A DNA stretch of 64,000 nt from Lamellibrachia columna (taxonomy: Eukaryota > Annelida > Polychaeta > Sabellida > Siboglinidae), in NCBI GenBank assembly GCA_963662155.1, contig OY759274.1, positions 46,051,565 to 46,115,564 on the forward strand, in the 5' to 3' direction. The notes below the pieces were generated by a model. It made no database searches, had not been told where the DNA came from, and was given only the letters and a program-made list of their open reading frames with translations. This document shows, piece after piece, positions 49,345 to 59,900 of the stretch. The translations under genes were made by a program, and so were the position numbers. Every line of letters starts with the position of its first letter. Within the stretch, counting starts at the first letter, position 1.

Positions 49345-50689
49345 CAGTGAAGCAGTTATTTTTTTTATCTAGGCTTGAGCGAGTATTTCTAGTTAGCCAG
49401 CATCAGTTCATTGTAGGCTACTGGTTGCCTAAATAAATATGATGGTATTGCCCCAAAGTATGGCCCGGAATGTGCTTCGAAGTTGATTGTATTGAATGTA
49501 GGGCTTTTGTAATTAGTGTATCTAAATGCAATGTTTGCTAAACGTAAGTGAAACAGTGCATTGTTTATCAAGGCTTGGGCGAGTATTTCTATTTAGCCAG
49601 CATCGGTTCATTGTAGGCTACTTTTTCTGGTTGTAGGCTACTGGTGTGTGTGTGCGTATGCATGTGCACGAGTGTGTGCATGTGTGTGTGAAACCTGTGA
49701 CTTCTGTATTTATTTACAATGTCAATGTACGCAAATGCGCAAAGGCTGAATGCTTCAAACCTTTGACAAAATTAATAAAATTAATAATATTACCTTGGTT
49801 TTATTGTTTTTATTTTGGTAATTGCCAACAAACCACAATTTCATCAATGATCAACTGAAGAAACATGAATGACATAGAATATATACAGTGCTCGAAGAGC
49901 CGTGCATGTAGTTACAAGCTACAATCATTACAACAATACATTCACAATCTCTTCATAACAGAACACTTTTATCAAATGCCCGAGAAAGTGGAACACATTT
50001 ATCTCTGTACACTAAGAAAATAAACAATGGTAATACTACTGCAAAAATCAATTGAATAAAGAATCATCATAATAAACACAATCGAAATGAGGTAATTATG
50101 TCAATATAGGGATCATCACAATAATTTCATCCACTGATGAAACATTAATAATATAGAATGTATTCAGCACTCAAAGAGCTGTGCGTGTTGCTATAAGCTA
50201 CAATCGATACTAAAAATGCATTCACAATATCTTAGAACTCTAGAATATTTACTAATTAATATATACTAATAACTATGACCTATCCATCATTTCCTTAGTT
50301 AATATCTTTCAAACATTTAAATAAAATTCAAAATATCTTATTACGGAGGTTTAAAAAGCGAAGATTCTGTGGAAATGGCACCCTATGACTGTCCCAGTCA
50401 TAGGGTGCCAGTGATACCCAGTGATCGAACATGTTATTAGATCATGATTGACATACAATAAGTGCCATTTGTCACAACGGTAAAAAAATGTGAGCTAAAA
50501 GTATGTATTTTGATGTTTTTCGAAACTTTGTGTAATAGTGATTATGTCTCCTGGTGTGTAAGCTATCTACACATGTGACCAGACTTCATTATCTGTGCAC
50601 TTACAAATGGTTTAACTGTGCACAGGGAAGATGATTATTTACATCACTTCGTGCATTAATAAGAAGTTAATTAAAACAGCTTAATTATC
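49345..50689. other. Intergenic stretch with two direct duplications
   Basis: 49372-49431 and 49570-49645 share GAGCGAGTATTTCTA/GGGCGAGTATTTCTA, TTAGCCAGCATC and GTTCATTGTAGGCTAC. 49872-49960 and 50150-50238 share CATAGAAT/TATAGAAT, GAGCTACAAGCTACAATC-like words and ATTCACAAT-TCTT. A hairpin of CACCCTATGACTG facing CAGTCATAGGGTG lies at about 50378-50408. Confidence 0.5.
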
Positions 50690-51262
50690 AAAACGGGGTT
50701 AGTTGAGCCACCCAAAGCCCAAGGGAGGGTTAGTTGAGCAGCGATTAAAGAACAAAGACGAGTGTTCTTTACCCCAAAATACATCAAGGAATTAATTTTT
50801 CTGAGCAAATTCGGACAGATAGCTACAAGGCAACATATTAGCAGTTAGTTACACTCGCTGCAATTGGCCTATGAGTCTATTTTAATTAAGTGTGTCGACT
50901 TATTACTTAAGCGCGTAGACTTATCAGAGACGTGTTGTTCCCATTGGGTAGATTTGTAGGCTGAGTTGTTATGATTTTTTTGTATAAGGCCTATGTGAAT
51001 TATACAAATAAAGCATTTATGCAACTTACACTACAATGTGGCTCAACTTACCCTACACCAAGTGTTAGTTGAGCCAGCTTACCAACCCTATTGAATCAGC
51101 TGCATGTGCATACTAAATATATTATCTTGGTATAAAATGATCTACTAATAATTATAGTTTATGTGAGCAAAAACAATTTTAAGTTGTGAATATAATTTTT
51201 CCCTAGATATCAAAAAGAATTAAAAAAATGGTTCAACTAAAAAACACTGCCTTCCCCTAATA
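50690..51262 (+). mobile_element. Dispersed non-coding element with GTTAGTTGAGC termini
   Basis: It begins GGGTTAGTTGAGCCACCC and ends TTCAACTAAAAAACACTGCCTTCCCCTA. Inverted or partial copies lie at 16935-17060 and 20480-20540. CTTACACTACAATGTGGCTC and CTTACCCTACACC at about 51028-51062 form two imperfect units that resemble the reverse complement of the 30-bp minisatellite monomer. No reading frame. Confidence 0.65.
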
Positions 51263-51459
51263 ATAAAATGTACGGCTTCTTATTGAAATTTGGAAGGTGC
51301 TTTACGTGGTCTTTTACTCTGATATATGCAACAAAGCCATGGTGCATGAGTGTCAGAGGGTTTTTTAACATTCGACAAGTTAGTTATTATTGTTGTTATT
51401 TAACCTTTATTTTATATTTGTTTAATATAATGTACACATCACGCACGGAAGGCAACAAC

Positions 51460-51600
51460 AATAACTACAGCGCATGTAAAGCGGGAGCACGGCACTATCA
51501 CGCATCCTTGATGAATTCTTGCCCGCCATGCTCGCCTTTTACTTGCCCGCCTTTTAGAGTGCCCCGCGATACAAACTATCGAATGACGTCGTTATTACAA
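51460..51600. repeat. Dispersed repeat, inverted partner of 46010-46130
   Basis: CTTGCCCGCC occurs twice (about 51518 and 51543) within a segment whose reverse complement aligns to 46010-46110. It lies about 120 bases upstream of the next gene's ATG and so could contribute promoter sequence. Confidence 0.55.
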
Positions 51601-51718
51601 GAGCTTTGCCCCGGTACGAAAATGGCTGTCAAGGTTGACAGAAACGTGAAACCCAGAGCATGAAATCGAAATTTGGATTCAATGATTTTAAGAGTTATTT
51701 GTGTCATTGCGAATAAGC

Positions 51719-51843
51719 ATGGGTCGTGACATCGGAAAGTTGAAAAAGGAGGGTTTCTTACGAGGCACACAAGCACGTCGCATTAGCTTTATCGCTATTT
51801 TCGGGGTGCTGGGGTGGTCGACTGTATACACAATTTACAAAGT
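51719..51843 (+). CDS. Small membrane protein gene, exon 1
   Basis: Residues 1-41 including the membrane segment. Donor GTAAGT at 51844. An alternative donor two bases earlier gives a frame that ends early. Confidence 0.65.
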
Positions 51844-52647
51844 GTAAGTTTACAGCTACGATTACGTACTGTCCTGGGCTGAACTCAGTAAACCCTAGTC
51901 TAGAACGTATAAGACACTAGCGGTGAATGGTGTTACTTTGGTGTTTCACCGCAGAAAATTCGTTCTAGGCGATGTTACACGGCCACTGTTCCCCGCCAAA
52001 TTTCTAGCATGAATATTGCCGCCCCTGGCCTGGACCCAGGTAGGCCCTTTGGCTTTGCTATAGCTATGCAGACTATGGCTATGCTAAATGTAGCATGTTT
52101 ATTTAGTAAAATTTACACGCGCACACACAAGCACACACACCTTTGCCATGAGACTGTGACATTGAATGCAAAACCAAGAATCGTGGCTTGTATGCTGACA
52201 ATTTACAGGTATGCACAGTGACACATGCATGCACATATATATATATATATATATATGCATTCATATATGTGGGCGCAGAGGAAGTTAAATACTCTGCCTG
52301 GGGAAGTAAAATTCACCAGACTAGGAAATGGAAAAAACTTTTTGTAGACTCTGAGCCGGTGGTCTCGATCTATTAAAACACTTTCCAGTTTGGCTCTACA
52401 CAAGCCCGTCACTGGTCATAGCCAATAGTCAGAATATATACTCTCATGAAATTAACTTATCCATTAGTTTATCTTTCCTCCCCCCAGGTGCTACACCGAC
52501 TGGGACAACCACTGGTCGCATCGATTGGTACAGAGAATGGACCAACAATTGGCAGACCGTCATGATCAAGTACAAAATGCTCATCTGCGGAAGAAGTATG
52601 CTGCAGCGTTTAAAGACAAGTCATCTGACACGCCATGGGACTACTGA
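51719..52647 (+). CDS. Unrecognised 94-residue single-span membrane protein, two exons
   Basis: Exon 1 (51719-51843) and exon 2 (52488-52647) join in phase 2 across a consensus donor GTAAGT and a CTCCCCCCAG acceptor. The product starts MGRDIGKLKKEGFLRGTQAR, has one hydrophobic segment ISFIAIFGVLGWSTVYTIYK (22-41), then a charged tail with TDWDNHWSHRLVQRMDQQLA and KDKSSDTPWDY. A short basic N-terminus, one membrane span and a charged helix are typical of small mitochondrial or ER assembly factors, but I do not recognise the family. The stop is 53 bases before the SLX4 frame ATG, and no AATAAA lies between. Splice quality and length make a real gene likely. Confidence 0.65.
52488..52647 (+). 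CDS. Small membrane protein gene, exon 2
   Basis: Residues 42-94, VCYTDWDNHW to SSDTPWDY, TGA at 52645-52647. The long pyrimidine tract before the acceptor is strong. Confidence 0.65.
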
Positions 52648-52700
52648 CTGATATAGGAACAATTTAATTTACTGCTGAACATTCTTGCTGTCCTCCATTT

Positions 52701-53930
52701 GTGTATGTCATAAATGTTTCATGTTTATTCTCTGACTTTTCTTGTGGTGTCGTGCTGCAGATTAGCAACGTTGAAAAGAACCAAGTTTGTCCATTATTGG
52801 TTGTGACGGTGAGTAATATGAAAGGCATCAGTGAGACTAGTAAGACGGTGGCTGGCAATGTGATAGTTGAACGGTCAGAGGTCATGCATACCAGAAGCAG
52901 AACTACACGTAGCACAGATGTATGTTTGAGAAGTGAACAGAGTGAAAGATATCTAAGGAAAATCGACAGTGATCTGACCAGAAGCAAGAGGGGCAGGGCC
53001 AAAGTAGATGCAAAAACTGTTATATACATCATTAAAAATGACAAGGGTGAAATAAAGGGTGGCAAACCTAAGGGTAGCAGTGTAAGAGATCAAGTAAACC
53101 GTGCAACACAATTGAAGCAGATATTTCAGCAGTCTGCTGTCTTGCCGAATAAATTGGACGATTTCTCAAGCGGGTGCACGCCATTTAGAAAGATTGTTGA
53201 AAAAAGAGGTAAACGGTTACGAACTGAGGTAACTTCAGGACAATCAAAGAAGCCCTGTCTAGAGAAATGCAGCCAGATTGAGGAGGAAAGGCAGAAATGT
53301 TTGCAGTCAGACTTTGTGGTGAGTTATGATGTCAAAGTGGCCAGCACTGATAGTGCAGATGGTGGTTCATGTGATGACGGAAGTACTGACAGTGTTGCAG
53401 GTGGTGCAGTGCAGAGTTATGTGTTTAAAGAATGCGTCGGTACAGGGAATGTTAGAGTGGATTTGTCAGACTACAAGTACCCAGGGAGGAAACGAATGGT
53501 TGGTGAGAATAAAGACATGTCACATGGAAATAGACGAATGTTACCTGGTAAGAAACGGAAGTTCGAAGTGAGTAAGAAGACATCAGATGAACGTAGTTCA
53601 GTGTCCACTGAAAGGAGGACGCTAGGCAAGAACACAGAAACTGAATGTGAGAAGTCGAATGAAATAAGAAATGTATCGTGTGATGAGCCCACAACAAGGG
53701 TTCAATCAATGCAGGCACAAGACAAGGAGAATGGCGACATGGTGGCAGGGATGGGTGGAACAGTGGGAGATGAGGAGCTGGCAGCGATTCTGCAGCAGAG
53801 GGAGGAGGAGAAGGTGACGGAAGAGCAGCTGACTGAGAAGGAGTTCATCTTCTGCCAGATCTGCCAGAAAGAGCTGAGTCACATGAATGTGCACCGACGC
53901 CAATTACACGTCAATCATTGTGCTGAACAG
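52701..53930 (+). CDS. SLX4: SLX4 exon 1 (or first coding part)
   Basis: Up to 410 codons, Ser/Lys/Glu-rich and disordered until the first UBZ4 finger at its end. Donor GTGTGT at 53931, phase 0. The N-terminal boundary is uncertain. Confidence 0.85.
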
Positions 53931-56900
53931 GTGTGTCCTGTTCTTTGTTGATGTCCATCTTCAGCCACTGGAGAGTTTTGTGGTTCATGTCCCTGTCATC
54001 TTTATTATTTCATATTGGGCCGTTTTAAAACTGGTGTATGACTCAAATCCATTGTCAAGCTGCTAACAGCTGCTTACCCCTTCCCAAATCGCAATGTGAT
54101 GATGAAAAAAATTTTAACATGGCATAAAACATCCTGTTCTATTTTCTGCAATCTATCGGAACTTGTCATAATTATGTTATGTCACTGAATATAACTTGGT
54201 GTTTTATGTTATATTATTGAATATAACTTGTTTTATATTATGTCACTGTCACAGAATATAACTTTGTGTTTTATGCTATGTCACTAAATATATGTTTTAT
54301 GTTGTGTCGCTGAATATATGTTTTACGTTATGTCACTGAATATAACTTTGTGTTTTATATTAAGTCATTGAACATAGTGTTGTCTTGTAGCCAGCACAAG
54401 TGACACCAATGTTTTATATTAAGTCATTGAACATAATTTTGCCTTGTGGGCAGCAACAGTGACACCAGTGTTTTATAGTAAGCCATTGAACATAACTTTG
54501 TTTTGTAGCCAACACCTGTGATGACAATGAGTGTTCTTTTACACCTCCCTCTGTGGTGCATCTAATGTGGAACCCTCATCATTTTTCAGCGTTTTCAAAT
54601 TTTCTTTATTTCATATGACGAGTCAGAAAGACAGAGAGGAGAAAAAGAGACAGCAAGAGACAGAGGCCACCAACCAAACCAAGGCCTACATCTTGGACTG
54701 TCCTGTCTGTGGTCTGCTGCTCAAGACTGCTGCAGTTAGTGTTACACTTGTTCACTATTCACTTGTGAACATTCTTGTTTTGTCAGTATTTTCTCTCTGT
54801 ATCACTCCAAAAAACTATTTCTATTTTATCTCGCTGGCTAACAGCAGCAGGGTTGGAAGGTTTCGGACTGCTGTTTAAACCCACTTTGAATTGTTCCATC
54901 GAAAACAGGTTTTGCATGGATGTCCAAGTGGTCAACAACTCTCCAAAACACAATCATTATTACAATATTGATAAACTTTTATGTCCAATATTCATCCTGT
55001 AGATTTATAAATTTATTTCTACAAAATAACTTTTGTTTATGAGTTTCAGAGGTTTTGCAGACTGTTGTCTTCATTTGTCAGTAAATATAAAGGATGTGTA
55101 TTTCATATCAACAGAGACAAAGACAACAACACTATTATTTTGTTCAGTAAGAAAAAAACTTAAATAAAAGATAGTGTTGTGTCGTTGTATGTATCGTACT
55201 ACAGGGCACGAAATAAATCTAAAAAATTGCATAGCAGTTGTTGCTATGCAAAATGAGTTTTGCATAGCAAACAAGAATTTTGCATAGCATTTTTGTATAG
55301 CAGATTACTTGTGATTTGGGGAGTTATGAAAGCAACACCATTTCATGATTTTGCACTTTTATATACATTCATGCGTGTGGTCGACGATGCCTTGGCTTTG
55401 ATGTTGACAACGACCGTAATGCAAATAGTTTGGGAATTGAGACAGCGCGCTGTTCCCACACACTAATAACTAGAGCAATACACTCGGTTGGTGGTGGCAT
55501 AAAACTACTTCGCGATGCTTCTTTTTAATTAATGGGATTTTATATGTGGAAAAGGCATTGTTATCGGGAGGTTTTGATGGCATATCGGGAATCGGGAGTT
55601 GAACGTGAGATAGGGAGCCTCCCACCGAAATTGGGAGGGTTGGCATCTTTGTTACAAATAAAATAATAATTTATACTTTTTTCTTCAGAAAACACATCCA
55701 GCGGCAACATATTTTAAAATGTTGCGTGGAATATTCAAAATGCACACCGGAAAACATGATTTCTTCTAAGACCAAGTTGTCTCCTGCTCTGCCACTATAG
55801 CTAGTCTATACGCCATGAACGATAGCAGCCATTTATTTATTGCGGTGTGAACCCAACCAGTGCTGGGGTTATCCCCTATGTTTTCCCGCCTTTCATGCTA
55901 CCACCCCTACTGGCTAGATAATAATTACCATATAAACAAGTTGGGCTGTGATTGGATTCAGGCGTTTGTCTTGCAGCTGGCAGGGGAGCCAGGCCCAGGG
56001 GTCAGTTTCTACGGTAAACAGTTGTAGTGAGCACCCGTAGATTGTGATGCTGCTTATTTCGTGCCCTGTAGTAGTAGGTTAGTGGGAAGAATTAATGAAC
56101 CTAAGGTTGGTTCATAACATTCCCCAATTTCTTATGTATTTGCCATTTGTGAATGAAATAACCTATCTAAGTATTTTAATGTTCCAGATCACCATAAATA
56201 TAGTAGTTTCATAGCTCACCATGTGAACAATTACTTAAACATCTGTGATCCAACATAACAGATTTGTTGTATACAGTTTAAGGTCCTTCCTCAATTCGTC
56301 TTGTTTCAGACTAATTTTGCAAACAATTGAACCTATCTTGTAGTATCAACTAGAACATAATTATTTTTGACTGAATCCAGTCAAAATTCGGCAATAAAAG
56401 GGCAAAAGTGGTCCACTTCTCTACATTATGACACATGGTTATTCGCATTTTCATAATTGACCCAAACTAATGATCAAAAGCAATGATTTCAACAAAAGAA
56501 TACACCCTTATTAAACCAACTGCACATATTACTTAAACTATTTATACACCACATTTGTGAACATCAACGAACCTGTTTCACGATAATAATGATATATTTT
56601 ATTTGGTATAGCGCCAGATCCAAAATTGTTTGTGGCACTTCACAACATATGAAAATACATAAAATTGCAAAATAGCAAATAAATGCATTTAAAATACTAT
56701 GGGTTAAATCAACTGAGGAGGGAGTTCTAAATCAATCATATGAGCACTTTTGTGTCAGATGGTTGAATAAATGTATGTATAAATGGACATGTTTAAATTC
56801 AATCAGAAATCCCACGTGTCTAGATATACTACTTTGTTGATGTGCAGTCAAGGCAGTCTCACATGAAGAAATGTGCAAAGAAGTACCAGCTGTCTGGGGC

Positions 56901-59900
56901 AGATCTCTTGAATCTGGTGAGACAGCAGGAGGAAGACCAGAGAGAACAACCAGCAGCAAGGTCAGAGACAAAGAGGCAGTTGTTAATTAACTAAGTGGTA
57001 ATAATACAGTGTTATGATACTTTAACAAATTCTCTAGATTTTTTATTTTAGAAATATAGTACCACACTCTGTGTAAATTTTATGCATTTCATAATTTTGA
57101 GGTAAGCCAAAGGTCTTGTAGTATATAGTTAGTGAGAACCAGCATAATACTTTGTTTACTGTATATTTTAGCAGTTTCTGTTTATATGAATATTAAAAAT
57201 AATTATGTTGCTTAATAAACCTGCTAGTATGCAGATGCATTTTAACTTAAAATGCAGATGCATACTAGCAGCATCATTATGTTTGATAAGCATCTTTAAT
57301 TTAAAGCAGCCTGGCTGTAAAACAACATATAACTAAGAATAAGGTGTCAAAATGTTCCATGTGTAGTTGATAGTTGCACAAGCAAGAATATTGGAAGTGG
57401 TCTGGGTATAATGACAAGAGACTGTTGATTAAGGGGACCACCATATTGCCAACACAGACCTTACATAGGAGCATTGGTTTGCATGTTGTACAATTGATTG
57501 CAATGGGTGAAGTGCACAGATGATCACATATCGATTCTTTTGCAGGGCATTGACCAACAATCAGCCAACATTGAGAAATATATCCAAGAAGAGACGAGTG
57601 CGAAACCATAGGTTGGACCAGCCCAAAAGGTGAACTCATAATTTCTTGTTATTTATTTACTTGTGTTTATGTATGTATGACATTGTACGTACGTATGCAT
57701 GCATGCAGAAAGAGGTACATAGGTATGTATGTATGTGCGTACATACGTACCTCTTTCTACATGCATGCATACATACATACGTACCTCTTTCTACATGCGT
57801 ACATACGTACCTCTTTCTACATGCATACATACGTACATACGTACCTCTTTCTACATGCATACATACGTACGTACGTACGTACGTACGTACGTACGTACGT
57901 ACATACCTCTTTCTACATGCATACATACGTACCTCTTTCTACATGCATACATACGTACATACATACCTCTTTCTACATACATACATACATACATACATAC
58001 GTACCTCTTTCTACATGCATGCATATGTACATACGTACCTCTTTCTACATGCATACATACATACATACATACATACATACATCTTTCTACATGCATACAT
58101 ACCTTTATGCAACCAACAACGCAAGCCAGGTGTAAGGATATGAAAAGGCCAAATAAATGATGTTTATTAAGAGTATGCCTAATGGCATATTATTCCGATT
58201 AAAAGCATGAAGTGTGGACCCTGTAACATGCGCCAAGCATGTGGCTGAGCCTCATACAAAGCCGCCTGGACACAATGCTCCCAGAGCCCACACTTCGACA
58301 TAGCAATACAGTACATGTAGTAATATTCCTACAACACAATACAATTCATGGCATCATCACCAGCACATTCAAACATTACCCAATACCGAGAATACTCGAC
58401 ACAAACCTATTTGCATATACTGCATTACTGGACTACACTACTTGCTAAGATTCCTACTCTATATATTTTTGTAACCTAAAAGGTGGGGCCATAACGCCTG
58501 ATTAGCAATAAACCATCCCAACATCGAAGATGGAAGGGAAGTCATCTTCCACTCCGCACCAAAACCCTATGTGAACGGGCAGATAGCCGAATGAAAAGCC
58601 CAAAGTCCACTGGGAAAGCGTCATAGGGAAGGTGGTGACTTCACTTCCACCGGTAATGTAAAAAATGTTATCAAGCACGACACTAAGAAACACATTAATA
58701 AAACATTCAGCAGCAGAAATTGGGGAGGAGGGTGGGTCGAAAACTTGTAAAACCGAGAAAGCAGGTCTGCTCCGCATGTATCAAACATTCGGAGTGAAGC
58801 TGCTTACTTTCAAACTGCGTCATTCGAATGACTGCCGCGCTCTGATTGGTTTAGCGGTGTCACGGGAGCGCTTAATCATTCATCCTGGTATTTTTGCCTA
58901 CGCTTAGATTAGCATAATAACCTATTGACCCTCACGTGCCCTGCCCGCGCCGTTGCCAGCATAAAATCATGTATGCAACCGTGGTCGCATACTCTCATTT
59001 ATGCAACCAACAACGCAAGCCAGGTGTAAGGATATGAAAAGGCCAAATAAATGACGTTTATTAAGAGTATGCCTAATGGCATATTATTCCGATTAAAAGC
59101 ATGAAGTGTGGACCCTGTAACATGCGCCAAGCATGTGGCTGAGCCTCATACAAAGCCGCCTGGACACAATGCTCCCAGAGCCCACACTTCGACATAGCAA
59201 TACAGTACATGTAGTAATATTCCTACAACACAATACAATTCATGGCATCATCACCAGCACATTCAAACATTACCCAATACCGAGAATACTCGACACAAAC
59301 CTATTTGCATATACTGCATTACTGGACTATACTACTTGCTAAGATTCCTACTCTATATATTTTTGTAACCTAAAAGGTGGGGCCATAACGCCACCGTTCA
59401 CCGAAAACTGTGAACACCCCCACCAATCTGCCATCCCCTTACACGCAAGTAGAAATTTAGTATTCAAGAAAATCTAATATATTTTTTGAATGCGTCTGAA
59501 GTCCACCTGCCTGCCGCCCGTATCTGCGCATCCGAATCGCCTCTCGAGGCTGCTGCAGTCGCAGCCCCAATGCGGAAGCTGTGGCCCTTAAATGCGTTGG
59601 TGTCATACCCACAGAAGCGCAGCAGCTGCTTCAGTGACGCATCAAATTCAAACCTTAACATTGGCAAACCATCAGGGTAGGCGAACAGTGGCGCTGGTAC
59701 GACACCCCTGACACTGAGAAATTCCCGTAAAAAACGAGCCGGATAAAGCTCTGTGCCCGGTATGCCCTCACCGGTGACTTGCAGGGATAGGGGACCTTGC
59801 TGGGCACTATGTTTAAATCGTCGGAACGATATGGTGATGAGATCGCCAGACAACAACACATCGCCCAAACTCAAACACCCATGTACCACACAGCGAGACC

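Noticed and set aside
53326..53903. Alternative frames within SLX4 exon 1
   Set aside because: Shadows of the coding frame, which ends in a canonical UBZ4 finger.
58239..59342. Two identical 69-codon frames
   Set aside because: They are the same frame in the B2 and B1 copies of the split direct repeat, with no coding character.
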